A stretch of 64,000 bases of DNA from Aphrophora alni (Eukaryota; Arthropoda; Insecta; Hemiptera; Aphrophoridae), in assembly GCA_963513935.1 (NCBI GenBank), contig OY740768.1, positions 22,443,177-22,507,176 of the forward strand. The letters are read 5' to 3'. Position numbers and translations under genes: made by a program. Of the stretch, positions 1-12,579 are shown piece by piece (the first letter of the stretch is position 1; every line of letters begins with the position of its first letter). The notes beneath the pieces are model-generated. The model was given only the letters and a program-made list of their open reading frames with translations. It was not told the origin of the DNA and ran no database searches.

Positions 1-327
1 CGCTTCAACAAATTTGATTACATGCTGTTAATAAGTTGGCAAACGAAACCTACTGGACACTAAATGCGGATATTCTTCGACTAGAGATTAAAAAGCATTG
101 GTAATAGCAGGCAAACACAGAATACTTTATAAGTTAGGTTTGTAACAAATATGTTAACAATTGTTCGTGTATAGATGAGAAAAATATTGCGGGCTGAATG
201 TGAATTTTTTTTAAATTTTTTACAGCGGTTTGAAAGTAAATAAATATTCTACATACAACTGATAAGGGAATCCAGTAAAACAACTGTGTCCATGTTTCAT
301 CAACAGTTATTATTCGCTTTAAAATTA

Positions 328-490
328 GTCTTCTTCTTCTTCTTCTTCTTCTTCTTCTTCTTCTTCTTCTTCTTCTTCTTCTTCTTCTTCTTCTTCTTCT
401 TCTTCCTTCTTCTTCTTCTTCTTCTTCTTCTTCTTCTTCTTCTTCTTCTTCTTCTTCTTCTTCTTCTTCTTCTTCTTCTTCTTCTTCTTC
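328..490. repeat. (TTC)n trinucleotide microsatellite
   Basis: About 160 bp of TTC repeats with one interruption near 406 (TTCC). It reads as poly-Phe/Leu on plus and poly-Glu/Arg/Lys on minus. The long ORFs across it come from the repeat and are not genes. A perfect purine/pyrimidine mirror tract like this can form triplex DNA. Confidence 0.97.
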
Positions 491-501
491 TGAGGCCATA
501 A

Positions 502-1164
502 AATGTGAAGATCAGCCAAAAACGAGATTTATGTTACTTTACACTACTTATATTGCGTAAGTTAAATAAATTCTAGTTTACATGCTGAATTAAACTAAAA
601 TTCCGACTTTAAGAGCTATTATTTCCCACTTACGGAAATCTTGAGTTTATTAACAATTTTGTAGTAACTTATCCCTTATTTTTATCGTAGAAAATAACTT
701 CGGGCTAGATTGGATGCAAATTTCAACGTTCTTTTATGTTATGTTACATAATAGTAACTAGTGGAATATTTTACGATGCAAGGATGAATAATTATTATAA
801 AAACACGGTTGTTTTGTAAATCGTCCAGAATTTTCAAATTAATTTACCAAGATAACAACATCTTTACCCATTGGTTCGTAAAACCGAACTTATATATTGT
901 ATTTCAGTAAAATCGGACAATGATTCCGACTCCTATTAACACACACATATTATAATTTATACAGTGTCTCGGAAATGACGCTGGCCACCTGAACAGTTTT
1001 AAAAACTAGTAACTTTCAGTAGTAGTTTTAAGGTAACTAAACTGAATTTAGATAATATGTTTCCTCATTTTAAGGAGGGAAGTTGTGGTTTCAAATTTAT
1101 CTTTTTTTAGTCCAAAAAACTATTTCTAAATGAAACATCAGTTAATTTGATAGGTAAAAATTAC

Positions 1165-1199
<35 letters not shown>

Positions 1200-1480
1200 A
1201 ATGCTGCCTGTCTGTACTAAGTACGATAGCGGCCACAAAAATTAGGATAGGAACAAGAAATTTGGTATAAGGTGTGGTCATATAGAACTCTGTTGAAATC
1301 CAGAGAAATCAATAAAAATGTCAATCGTATCAAAATTTGTCTGTTCATCTCCTATGTTATTCGTACACTAAGTAGGATAAATATTTACAAAGTTCGCCAC
1401 TTCTGTACAACGACAAATAGCGACGTTATTGTCCAAAATATAATTTCAAATATAAAATTGTGACATTAGTAAAGTTAAGA
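502..1480. other. AT-rich non-coding DNA
   Basis: No gene seen. The stretch holds an (AT)n tract at 1168-1197 and otherwise unremarkable AT-rich sequence. Open frames are short and lack recognisable motifs. Confidence 0.6.
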
Positions 1481-1640
1481 GATCCGGCAGAGAAGCGTCA
1501 CCGACATGAGTGGAGGCTCCTTCACTTCATGTGTACAGCATCAAGGCTGACCTTGCTCCGAGACACTGACACGAGCGAAGCGAGGTTTTAGTCCAAACCT
1601 AAGAGGCTCTTTAGAGCCTAGTCGAGGTCAAGGAAGTAGT
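1480..1640. other. GC-richer, hairpin-rich patch
   Basis: A patch clearly richer in G+C than its surroundings, with several short inverted repeats: ACATGA...TCATGT around 1505-1533, AGGCTCTTTAGAGCCT near 1603-1618, and GAGCGAAGCGAG near 1573. It could be a SINE head or a structured RNA remnant. There is no tRNA-like A/B box pair, so it is left unclassified. Confidence 0.35.
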
Positions 1641-1989
1641 TATATATAAAATTACGATCAACTGTGTAACAACTGTTTAAAAAAGTTAACCTACTATTTA
1701 AGTGTCCAATGCAAATTATCATTTCCTGCAAGGTCCATAAAACCAACTTTTGGGTATTACATTTAACAGATCAGCTTGTATCACATTGTATGATGTAGTG
1801 GGAAAAGTATCATAACTTGTTTGATTTAAAATGAGACTATTTTAGATGATAACACTTCCATAAACAAATTCAATAAGTTATATTATAAATATTCTAATAA
1901 CTGATCAATATTCTGAAAATGTTCTTCAAACTCAATCTTTGCAGATATTCAAAACAATAGAGGGAAAATGTTAGTTTTTATTGTAAGAA

Positions 1990-2580
1990 TACAAGAATGG
2001 ACAAATGAACTCTTGTAACAGCTGCACCTATAAATCGTGACGCCTAAATTCACCCTTCCTTTCTCAAGGCGTCGAATTCTTTCTTATATTTATTAGTCTT
2101 AACTTTTAGTGTATTATTTTAGAGAAAAACTTGAGAGCTGTGAAGTCAGGAGTTTTGTTTCCATAGTAACTTACAAAATTGAATACTCGTTGATATAGAA
2201 ACAGTCTGTCTGTAAGATGTAGAAACAGCGTCGCCAGATCCAAGTTTTGTACAACTCTAATAAAATATGATTTGACAGGTTTATATTTTATTGTTGACAG
2301 GCGAGAGTGTTGTAATCTATAATATGTTTTTCAATCTATTCCCGGTATTCGAGCGATAATGTGACGTGTTAAAGGATAAAATACATGAAATTGTATCGGG
2401 TTATTAAATTTGTTGTGCTGCAAACATATGTTTTGAACTTGTGATCAACATTTTAATTATATTGACACTTATTTAATTATAAATTTTAATTATATAAATC
2501 GATTAGAGATTCCTATAATTTAATTATAAATAAAGCGTGATTAAATGAAGATTTAACGTTCTCTATTAGGTCACATCTAA
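1990..2580 (+). repeat. Family D repeat, copy 1
   Basis: First of five diverged copies of a non-coding segment of about 500-600 bp. Shared landmarks in order are a TATA-like stretch followed by a GACGCCTAAATTCA-like block (about 2028-2055), GTCAGGAGTTTTGTTT near 2145, AGTTTTGTACAACT near 2242, ATATGATTTGACAGGT near 2264, TTGTTGTGCTG near 2410 and ATTAGAGATT near 2503. All landmarks are non-coding. What the unit is (transposon piece or duplicated intergenic DNA) is not known. Confidence 0.7.
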
Positions 2581-2977
2581 AATATTTTTTATAATGTTTT
2601 GCCTCATTCCTTACAGTATCTTGTGGCTCTCTGGTTTCTTAAGTACAGTAATATGAAAATAAAAATTATTTGAAAAACTAAAGAAAATAATTATTTTTAC
2701 TCTGGCTACTAAGTTCCTTATTAAATATTATAAAACCTAATAATGAAACTATAAAACAGAAACTGTAATTAAGTAACTAAATTACTCTTATGTCTTGAAT
2801 ATAAACTTGTGGTATTCATCGTACATACCTAAAAAGTAAATTAATTTATTAAAGTAGCTTTAGCTTTCATTTAAATTATAATCATATAGAAAATTGTCTG
2901 ATTAAGGAATTGAATCAAATAGCATATCTTCAATAATATACGAAAATTTCATTAAGTTTTTTTAAATACCTTTTAAT

Positions 2978-3056
2978 ACACACACACACACACATACACA
3001 CACACACAGACACACACACACACACAGACATATATATATATATATATATATATATT
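2978..3056. repeat. Compound (CA)n(TA)n microsatellite
   Basis: Interrupted CA repeats (2979-3029) run directly into TA repeats (3030-3055). Confidence 0.95.
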
Positions 3057-3089
3057 AAATAATAGAGCAAACCTAGAACACAAATTCTA

Positions 3090-3127
3090 TTCAAACGCGT
3101 TTCAACGTCAAAAACACCATCTTCAAT
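3090..3127 (-). ncRNA. Degenerate hammerhead-like motif (HH1)
   Basis: Read on minus, TTGAAGA (consensus CTGANGA) is followed by a short spacer, then GAAACGCG. The same word order occurs in the 39.5-kb palindrome, and the two neighbourhoods share GAACACA and ACGCGTTTCAACG. The first box has C to T and helix II is weak, so this copy is probably inactive. In Penelope-like retroelements such motifs sit in the terminal repeats; that identity is inferred. Confidence 0.3.
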
Positions 3128-3839
3128 GCACGAGGTACATCAACTTTATTTTATCAAGTCAAGCTCAATATTTATTTATACATATACGAACTTATTTATA
3201 TAAAAAATATATAAAAAACACCTTTTTATGAAATTTTATTTCAAACTTTTTCAAACGTATAAAAAATTAATTTAAGTTTTTTGTTGTTTTTTATACTTTT
3301 GAAAAACGTTTAAGTAAATCGAAATAAAAAGCGTATTTCATTTCTATATTTTTTATACAAATAACTGAAATTTAATATATTTTAAGTTTTAATCTATATA
3401 TTTGTAATGTATATATTAAGATGATATATTTATGAAATTATTCAACCTGTACTAACCCTAGTCGGAATTTCTTTAGATATTTTATAATATGCTTGCAAAC
3501 TCTACCTATCTTTTAAGTACGGCTTAGTACAGATAAATTCGATCACACATCATATTTCAGCAAACGTCTAAAATATTGCCAAAAACCCTAAAGGCAAAAT
3601 ATCCACGTATACAAAATTTGTTTAAAATCTGTTAAAGCCGTGTACTGCACTACGACAAAGACATTTATTTTAAAAAACAGATTTTGTAATACAATGATAA
3701 TACAATAAAAATATTAGGTAATTGGAAAAAAATAATTAAAAAATAATATTAATTTTATTTCCTTACTTTCTTTATCTATACTAGCTAGTATAAGTGGCAC
3801 ACTAAAAGCAGAATCCTTTCACGGGTTGAAACTAGAGAT

Positions 3840-4340
3840 AACAAAGTTTGTTCACTTTGCTTAGACAACTTGCTAATATACTCATTCTAAATTTATCAGT
3901 TCAGTTTTCAAAATGTTCACTATATATTATTCTATGATTCCTACACATACAATGTTATGTACAAAATAGGATATTGGATTTTCATAATTTATATCCACCC
4001 TCCACCCCCCTTTGTTATTGAATGCGTTGTATCTATGATGCGTTGCGTTGTATGGAAAAATATATATTACGAAATGTCACTTTGAAATGTAGCTTTATTT
4101 AGATGGAATGAACAAAGTTTAAATGCTGGGAAATGGACTGGCTGTTGTATTTTTTTTTCCAAAATATACTGTTTAATTTTTGATAAAATACATAATAGTC
4201 AACATTCGATTGTAGTGTATACTACAATTTAAAAAAAAAAAAAAAGAAATCCATCGAACTATGTACTCACATTATTAGTATGTTATTAGAAGTTCGTTTT
4301 TGAATATGATGGATTTTTTTTTATCGAATTAAAATTAAAG
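3840..4340 (+). repeat. Family C repeat, copy 1
   Basis: Shares with 11,820-12,330 the blocks CTCATTCTAAATTTA, GTTTTCAAA.TGTTC, ACAATGTTATGTA and a following AT-rich stretch, and with 13,205-13,470 the blocks around TGATATGTTGCG and AAATG.TGGGAAAT. An inverted partial copy lies at 26,150-26,410. It contains an A15 run near 4230. No coding potential. Confidence 0.65.
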
Positions 4341-5290
4341 GAAAGGTTTTGTGTTTTTAAAGTAAAGATGTGAGTTATGAAAACTAAAATAATATAAAAT
4401 AATAATACAGTAATCTGACGATTTTGGAGAGATTATGGAGCAAGTTGTGTATTTCAAACAAATGAGTAGGTTGTTTTTAAACGAAGATAAAATGTAAAAC
4501 TTAAGAAATAAAGCAAGTATAGTGGAAAAAGAAACTTTATTCACTGGTAGAAAGTGTTTGTATCGCACGATTTAACTTTATATATTTGACTATATATCCG
4601 CGTTATATGTTTGAAGTCTACATTACAATTCAAATAATATAATAATTAAATTTAACTATCCAGCAAAATTATGAAGAATTTTATTTATTTATTACCCAAA
4701 AGGATTAATTTTAAAGAATAACAATTACAGGAAGGAGATAACTTGTAAAATAAAATAAAAATTAATAAAAATGGGGGAAAATTTTATAAATTAAGATGAA
4801 GATTTTGAAATGAAAAAGAAGAAGTTAGACTTGTGGATTGAGAATATAAAGTTCATGTTTTGAAATAACAATAACAAACAAGAAATAAAGTAAAACAAAT
4901 AACGACGAGAAAGGAAAATTTTGTTCACTGATAGAACGAAATCAAAGAACGAAACTTTCTCAAAGAATGAAATAATAAAAAGTAAAAAGTTAAGAAAGTC
5001 ATTTAAAGAGTAAGCTGAATAGTAGAATGGAAAATAAATTAAACATAACAAAGTGTAAATTAAAATTTAAAGACGGACATTTTAATATAAAGGAGTAAAA
5101 CAAACAAGAAGCAATTAAGTCAAAGAAAGAAGATTTTAAATAATACGACATTCAGTAAATGTTAAATTGATTCGAACAACTTTAAAATGAAAAGTTTATT
5201 TTGATTTTTTTTTTAAACATTGGAAAGGAAGCTTTCAAAATTTAGAAAGTTAGAAGTTTTGAAAAGAGTACAGAATATAAAATTTAAATA
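4325..5290 (+). repeat. Purine-rich asymmetric segment (family P), copy 1
   Basis: Nearly 1 kb in which the plus strand is dominated by A and G, with very little C. Words such as AAACAAACAAGAAG, GAAGATTTTGAAATGAAA and AGAATGGA..ATAAATT recur in the other P copies in a similar order. The open frames on minus here (4335-4568, 4791-5051) are Phe/Ser-rich by-products of the composition. Confidence 0.6.
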
Positions 5291-5299
5291 ACCATAAGT

Positions 5300-6430
5300 A
5301 AGCCTCCAATATAAACCTACATGGACAAGTTCTAATATTAAATAATTACCACATAAGACGCATTACTTATCAAATGAATAGGAAGCTGTTATAATTTGAA
5401 AATATAAAAAAAATCTTGGGAGACCCTAATAAAATTATACCACCGGATTGGTAAAGTTTGAAATGAAATTAATAAATCGAACGAAGTATTAATACTTATA
5501 GACACCCGGTATACTTGTTTCGTTATAAACATCAAAACAAAATAATACAAAGAAATTGTTATTTTGAATACATTTACACAAAACCTAAGCAGACACGTTC
5601 AGTTTTTAGAATCGGAAAATATATATTTTTTAAAAGTAATACAATGACTACAACAAAGTTAACATTAAATGATTAACAATAAATTCGATGTGCCAATTTA
5701 GTTCTAGAACACAAATACACAAACCTATTAGTTCTCAGAGTAACAGAAATACAGTGGTCGGCATTTTTCCCCAGATCAATTCTGCTTCACGGTAAGAAAA
5801 ACTAAATGCTGAGCCTCTCTTCTATTGTCCATAAACTTCATTTTGTACGCAATAAGAAGGCGAAAATGGCCGGAGGGTTTTTTCGCTTTTAAACAATAAG
5901 GGGAGAAAATTAATCATATAAAAGCATATACGTTGACAGTAGATACTTTTCAACATACTTACAAACATTATCACGATCATAGTAAAACCCAATAACATCA
6001 TTGCGTCGTTATAAGATTTAAAGTTTGACAATATTCTTAAGAACGATATATCTACGATGGAAAATGTGGATCTTGTAGTCTAAATATCTAATATTTGTAA
6101 TGAATACTCAATAATAATTTAAATGTGAAATAACATTACCGATAATTCTTCAAAGCGGAACTAAAATCTAAAGTGAAATCGGGATAAACTGAAAGTTAAA
6201 ATACAAATGAAATGACATATTAATCTTCTTTTTTAAGTAGTAAACATGAACACTCACAGTATAATTGAATGGAATTAACTAAGAGTTAATACACAATTGA
6301 CTACTGTTCTCATGCATTCAAGTCGAATGCATCTGTTAGGCAATAATGTGATTGATTTAAACCACTTATACTACACAACGTATGTTGCCCGTTTTAAATA
6401 AATGCGTTTTGTGTTATTTGGAAGGAAGTC
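5300..6430. other. AT-rich non-coding DNA
   Basis: No gene, repeat family or element boundary recognised. A 69-aa minus ORF at 5822-6031 has no recognisable motif. Confidence 0.5.
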
Positions 6431-6615
6431 CATCATATTGTAGAACAAGTACTGGTTGCAACTAGAGATAAACAATTAGAGTTTGTGTCTTTACGTTATA
6501 CTGAACTCACACAAACTGTGACAGTTTGCATGATACATTGAAGGCATGCAAGAGAACTACTGATTATTCGTGCGTTAAAATCTGCATATCTTTCGTCATT
6601 ACTTTTTCGCTATTT
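6430..6615 (+). repeat. Family E repeat, copy 1
   Basis: Matches 32,520-32,710 and 47,825-48,020 through blocks such as CATATTGTGG.ACAA (here CATATTGTAGAACAAGTACTG), TTTACG.T, AGAGAACTACTG, and CGTGCGTTAAAATCT. In all three places family D follows within 1-3.4 kb. Translations of copies 1 and 2 agree over RELL.IRALKS.Y, but stops interrupt copies 1 and 3. Confidence 0.65.
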
Positions 6616-7429
6616 TACATGTAAAAGCAGAAGAGCAGAGTGAAAATTTCGGTAATGTAAGATAACGGTCCAAAAGCGACGATTATTTAACAAAGTTTTG
6701 GGCAAGTAACCTGGAATTAGCTACAGAAAGTATACGAGAATAGAAAAACATGGGGTTTATATTTCCAGCCTGTGATGAAATTTCCCGTAGATATATTTTG
6801 AAACAGAAGGTGTCATTTGTAGATCACTCTTCCTTAACTAGAAATAAACTCGAATCCTAGTTATATGACGATTTAATAAAGAGGAGATGTCTACGCTTCA
6901 CGTTTTTCATTCTTTTTACTTCCCAATTTTAATTAATTAACACTAATAACATATTTTCTTGATTGCTTCGGGTTCAGTTCTTTATAAAACGAAAATAATA
7001 CTCCACTCCTTTTCCAAAATATCCTTAATTAATTACAATGTAACAATTTCTCACCTTTATTTTCTTTCTAGGTTTTTAACATTATTTTATATCTTTGACA
7101 TCTATTAACTACCATATATTATATTTAGAATTTTAAATTTATTTACATCTAAAAAGTTTGCCTAAGTATTTTTGTCTTACTAAATTTCTATTATATAATT
7201 TTTTTTTAAATTAAGATTGCCTTATTATTACTTTTTATACATTTCTAATCAATTCATATTTCTGAATAACAATAAAAAAATGAAAAAGTTAAACATACAC
7301 TATTTTTTAGAACCCTATTGTTCTCCTGTAAATTGTTGTGGCAATTAGACTGATTATAGACGATGTTGTTGGAATTAGAAAATGTTTACAAATTCCATTG
7401 GTTACTTTTCCAATCGGTATCAATTTGTT

Positions 7430-7950
7430 TCACCTATATAAATCGTGACGCCTAAATTCAATCCCCCTTGTCAAAGTTCTTGTTTAACTTTTGACGTAAA
7501 CAAATGATACCTTGAAAGCTGTAGACAGGAGTTTTGATTTCATAGTCTAACTTACTACTTTTCATAGGCATAGAAAAAGTCTGACTATAAGATATAAAAA
7601 CTTAGTTGCCGGAAACAAGTTATGTAAAACAGAAATAAAATATAATTTAACAAGTTAATGTAGGCGAGAGTGTTCTGTTTTATAATAATCCCCCTCAATC
7701 GCATACATGGATTTCAGAGATTGAGCGGAATATTAAAGGATGACAGCGTGAATTAGTTCCCTGTTTATGGAGTTATATTTGTTGTACTGTCAAGCGTAAT
7801 CTTTTTGACACGTGATCGATATCACAATTATATGTAACCTATTTAATAATGAAATTTAATCATATAAATCTATTAGAGATTTGTAGAACTTCAATTATGT
7901 TTGAAGGATGATTAGAAAAGACGTTCTTTGTTAGATCAAGTCTAGAATAA
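7430..7950 (+). repeat. Family D repeat, copy 2
   Basis: Begins near ACCTATATAAATCGTGACG and retains the GACAGGAGTTTTG, ATATAATTTAACAAGT, TTGTTGTACTGTCAAGCG and ATTAGAGATTTG landmarks in the same order as copy 1. It follows family E by about 0.8 kb, as in the other E-D pairs. Confidence 0.7.
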
Positions 7951-9145
7951 TTTTATTAGTTTTGTGCCTTATCCGACAAAGTAATATCTTAAATAAATCT
8001 TAATTCAAAATATACCACGTTTCATTATTATCGTTTTGTTTATTTATGAAACTGTGAGGATATTTAAGAAATTTTTGTTTCGAGGTACGTAATTGAAAAA
8101 GAAGGTATTTACTTATCACTGAGAGCTTTTTGAAATTCTTACAGAAATGACACTTGTGATTTAAAATATCTCAATTTAAATTTTAATATAGCTCGCTCGA
8201 TTAATATATAGTCCGTAAGTTCCTTTTTTCGATAACATATTACATTATTCTCAATTTTCTATGCATTTCTTTTTAATAATTAATATCTGAAACATTATAC
8301 AAAACAGTTACCTATCTCTGATAAGTAGGTCATTCTTTTCAATGTCGTGAAACAGTCTAGAGAAATATCCGGAGTTATTATCTATAGTTAAAATTAACGA
8401 AGGTCGTAGAATTACTCAACCATAAATCCATTTATTAAATTGACTTTTATTTAATCTGGGAGTTGTAGAAAAAATTAATTTGTCAGATATTAAGGAATGA
8501 ATCATTTAGTGTAACGTAAATTCTCTTTAGAAAAATCGAATTACGTTCTGTAGGTTCTGATACAACGGGTCTTTCAAAAGTAAATGAACAATTTTTAATG
8601 GTTGTGGTTTTGATCTTTAGTGTCCATTCCCAAAGAAAAACGCTTTATTGTAAGCAGATGTTATTGTAATTCTATTTATTTGTTGCCATAGCAAATTCAA
8701 ACTCAGGAAACGAGTAGGTGGTAAACTTATAGTAGGTTACCTTTATAATATATTACATAAGCAACCAAATAATCATAAGAGCTGCTATGAATTGACACGA
8801 GATTTTCTTGCAATAGTGCACAGACAAAAACTAAAACAAAAACGAAATACATTCAATTGGTTATTTAAAGAATACAGATTGAGAAAATAATTAGTTTAAA
8901 ATTATGTTTTCAGTTTTTTTTATAAAACTTGATAAACGATCAATTCTAGAAGAACCTAAACTAAGAATGCTGGTGTCGGGAAAGGATTATCTATTTTTAT
9001 TTGTTTGTTCATCTTTTGACAGCTTGGTAATTTATAACAATGTTGTAATATGACATGTCAAATGTTTCATGTAACAATGGAGAGGTGATGAAATAAATAA
9101 ATACAATTAACAAAGTCAAAATGATTTTTATAATAAAGTCTATGG
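7950..9145. other. AT-rich non-coding DNA
   Basis: No gene or recognisable element. Only short open frames are present. Confidence 0.5.
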
Positions 9146-9495
9146 ATCTTTTGTTGTCACTTTTCGAATATCTGCTACAAAATAATCTTTCAACGTAAAC
9201 TTATGTATATACTTTGTAGGGATGACAACGTCTCAGAGTAATATAGCGGTAATTCCCGAAGCGGGACTTTTATAAATAGGCTCTGTTTTTGTTCTGAAGA
9301 TTTTGCATCAACAAACAATTCTCATAAATATATTGATGCATATGGCTATGTGTGTGTGTGTGTTGACGGTAAATTATTAAGATATTTTGTCATTATTTCG
9401 TAACCCCCTGGTGGACAGTTTACGATTAATAAGGGTTAAATATAAAGCTTCGGTTTTAATTAAATAATTTTTGTTTAAACACCGTCAAGATTTTT
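9145..9495 (+). repeat. Family A repeat, copy 1 (TATA-like module)
   Basis: Contains a stem CCCG-aag-CGGG at 9255-9265, 5 nt, then TATAAATAGGCTCTG from 9271, followed by CATCAACAAACAA about 43 nt later and GTCATTATTTCGTAA near 9388. The same layout is found at 9.9, 14.4, 16.1, 17.3, 39.2 (inverted) and 60.9 kb. It resembles a core promoter, but no ORF follows, and expression cannot be judged from sequence. Confidence 0.6.
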
Positions 9496-9543
9496 TTTCT
9501 GCCAACACCTACCCAATTATTTGAAATGTGGTTTTTATTTCAC

Positions 9544-9640
9544 CCATATATATATATATTATATGGTAAGGGATGTGTTTTTGAAACAGGATATACGGCC
9601 AAACTATGCGCTTTTATATATATATATATATATATATAAT
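9544..9640. repeat. Short (TA)n tracts
   Basis: Two TA tracts at about 9545-9562 and 9615-9640, just downstream of family A copy 1, followed by a T run. Confidence 0.9.
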
Positions 9641-9834
9641 TTTTTTTTTTTTATCGATCAGTTCTATTTATTCTCGTTGATAAATTTATTCCAGAATCCT
9701 TTTGAGTATTAGATAGACACACAAACTTAACATTATTATTAGTATCATTTCTTTTTTCTATACTTATTTATCTCTGATACGTGAAACAGTACGTACAGAG
9801 ATTTTGCTTAAGTATCTAAAACAATGTATTGTCA

Positions 9835-10200
9835 TTTTTTAGGTTAGATATGTACAGAACATCAGTTTAATATCCCGGTAATTCTCGAACTGAGACTTTT
9901 ATAAGTTAGGCTCTGTTTTGATCGGAAGTCTTTGCATTAACAAATTACTGTCATAAAATATTCATGCTTACATCCGTGTTTGTTTTGAGTGCAAAGTGAA
10001 AATAAAGGAATTTCGTCATTATTTCATAAAGCTACAGGATAAAGCTTTTAGACTTAGGTTGTATGTATCCCCCCTCATTTTTTTAATCAAATAATTCCTG
10101 TTTAAACATCGCAAATTATTTTTTTTACTAGACGGGATTAATTTTGGATTATCCGTACTCATTTATTAGGGGGGGGGTGTAGTTTAAATGTCAAAGTTCA
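9835..10200 (+). repeat. Family A repeat, copy 2
   Basis: Carries CTCG-aac-TGAG at 9884-9894, 5 nt, then TATAAG at 9900. Relative to copy 1 the second stem pair is T-A instead of C-G and the closing pair is G-T, so pairing is kept. GTCATTATTTC and the GTTTAAACATCGCAAA block follow in the same order as in the other copies. Confidence 0.6.
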
Positions 10201-11250
10201 TACATCTTTTCCCCCCTTTTTCCCTTTAATTAATTTTATTATTCAATTTGCTTTTGTTTGTCACAAAAACGTTATTTCCTTTAGTTTTAACTGGTGTAAC
10301 AATGCCCATACTACAGATTTGCAATTATTAAAGATTATTTCTTACAAAACTCATTTTCTACGGGAGTTTGTTTCCACAACACAAAGATAATTCTTTGCTC
10401 GACAGAATTAATAGTATAGCAAGGATCTCATTTTTGCTTATTGATGCGAAACGTCTAATGTGGCGGTACGGAAGTAAGAGCGACTCTTGCGTAGCGTCGC
10501 TATGGATGGTCAAACGTTCCTTGTAGTTACTCTTTGAGCCACGAGTAGCGTCCAGAGTTAGTTAGCTTCTTGAAAATACAGTATTTTGATTTAAATGTGG
10601 AGTTTTGTTTGTTTTTTATAAATAGGCTAAGTGTGCAAAAATACGTAAGTATTTTTGGTTAATGTTATTTTCAAGCTGAAGTTTTATTAATCCATTATTT
10701 ACAATAATATTATATTTAGAATCTATCGTTCAATGTTTGATAACCAGAGTATAGTGTTTATTAGGTTATGCCTCTGCCTATAACACAAATATTTATTTTC
10801 TTTTTATTTTGTAAAACTATAATAATAATTTTAATTACAAAAATCTAAACATTTGTTAATTTTCATTGTTATTTCCTTCAAATACCTTCTTTTTTTGCAT
10901 ACTTTACATAAAAATAAATTTTGATGTTTCACTTCTGTCACGCGTCACGCGACGGCTCATTTTTTACACCCATTCACATTTTGTACAATTTGTTTTTTGT
11001 TTTTTAGTATTAATAAATATTCTTACAAGTATATGATCATTATGTTTATCCTCATATAATATATAAAGTTTTGCGCTGTTACTGATAACAAGGCATTGAT
11101 TGTCCTCATGATTTCTTAACAATCACATGCTATATTTAATTAATATATAGTACACTTTTAACTTTGCGATTATTTCTGTGTTATTTTGTGAATGAGTGTT
11201 ATTTTAAACTTAATTCAAGAAGGAAAAGTGAGGTTATGTTATCTGGTGGT
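10190..11250 (+). repeat. Family B segment, copy 1
   Basis: Homologous by eye to 16,430-16,780 (words around GTTCATACAT, CTACAGATTTG..TTATTAAAGATTATTT, TCTACGGGAGT) and, in its second half, to 16,640-16,790 and 17,580-17,830 (TTTTGTACAATTTG, AGTATTAATAAATATT.TTAC, GTTTTGCGCTGTTAC, AACAATCACATG). A GC-richer island at 10,440-10,560 with AGCGAC...GTCGCT inverted words interrupts it and is absent from the other copies. Confidence 0.5.
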
Positions 11251-11819
11251 ATTTCCTGATAAATCAGATGTTTTTACTCCTCTATACACACACCGAAGCT
11301 ACAGTATGAGTTGTTCTAAGCATTGTTTCTAATTTGCACAGTTAAGCGATTCTATTGTATAACATTCGGTTGTAGTGAATAGTACTATTTCAAGAAATTT
11401 ACAGGATTTTCAAAAATGCTAAGTAATTTTAATCGTCTATTGGGGTAAATTATCTTCAGACAAATAGCAAAATTGTATTACTAATGTAGCTCTTAATTAA
11501 ATATTTTGCAACATACAATTTCTTTTGGTCAAACATTTCATAAAAAGTTTTAAAAAAAAAATCGCCTGAAATACAAAAGAAAACAAAATATCCTCAAATA
11601 CCAAATTAGATATGCGTTATTTCTGCTTTAACCAGTTAACACATTCACTCCGAAAAGCGTTTTTTTAAATAGTGATCATTATTACAGTAATTATTTTAAC
11701 ACGGAATAAATATTACTAATACTAATTTTTTTTCAATCACGCAATTCTCTTTATATGCTTCGGATAGGTGAAACAGTAAAGAACGTATGTTTCAATGTGT
11801 GTTTACATATGTGGACATT

Positions 11820-12330
11820 AAAGGTTTCTGCATGGCAAAGTTTATTCACATTGCTTTAACAACTTGCATGGCAGTGGTTTTGTTAATATATGTAAAACTC
11901 ATTCTAAATTTAACAGTTTAGTTTTCAAAGTGTTCCCTGTTTGTTTACACTCTGTGTCCTACGCTCTATTGCATACAATGTTATGTATAAAATCAGAGAT
12001 TGGTTTTTCATTATGTATCTGGACCGTCCATCCCACTGTGTTAAGCTTAGTTTATTGGATTTGTTGTTTATGAATAATGCATTCAGTTATGTCTAAATAA
12101 GTATTACGAAAAAGTCATTTTGAAAGGTAAAACTGATTGTACACAGCTACAATGTGGGGAATAAAAACTATGCTATATAAACTGCATTATGGTGAATATA
12201 AATTTATGTTCTATAATAGAATTTCAAAAAATATAATATTTCCGATGAACTATGAACCGACTTTATTAATATTGGAGTTTATCAGAAGTTCATTTTAAAT
12301 TTTTTGTTTGAAAGGGAACATTTTGTTAAA
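11820..12330 (+). repeat. Family C repeat, copy 2
   Basis: Homologous to 3840-4340 along its length. The 69-aa ORF at 11,864-12,073 lies entirely in this repeat and is not preserved in the other copy, so it is not called a gene. Confidence 0.65.
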
Positions 12331-12579
12331 TGAAAATTAAAGTGATAGAGGAAATCGTTTTACAAATAAAGTAATTCATTAGTCCAATCACATTTATTTG
12401 CTATAAAAACGTAACTTTCATTAAAATACCGTGAACGATGTTAGAAAGCTTAAAGTTTTATAGTCTTAGTATAAAATTCAATTTTATAGAAAAATGCTGA
12501 TGTATTCAATAATTTAAAACAAATTCTTTGATGGACGGGATTAATTGACTCCTCCCGCTTATTTACCCCTCCCCCCCGT

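Noticed and set aside
286..330. Minus-strand RIITVDETW next to the (TTC)n tract, resembling the first-Asp motif of mariner transposase
   Set aside because: Only about nine residues match, the following residues (TQLFYW) do not, and no other transposase motif is nearby. It may be a tiny relic but cannot be supported.
134..519. Long Glu/Arg/Lys-rich and Phe/Leu-rich frames
   Set aside because: They are the (TTC)n tract read in different frames.
2979..3055. CRISPR-like or satellite array
   Set aside because: It is a dinucleotide microsatellite. No regularly spaced repeats with unique spacers were found anywhere in the window.
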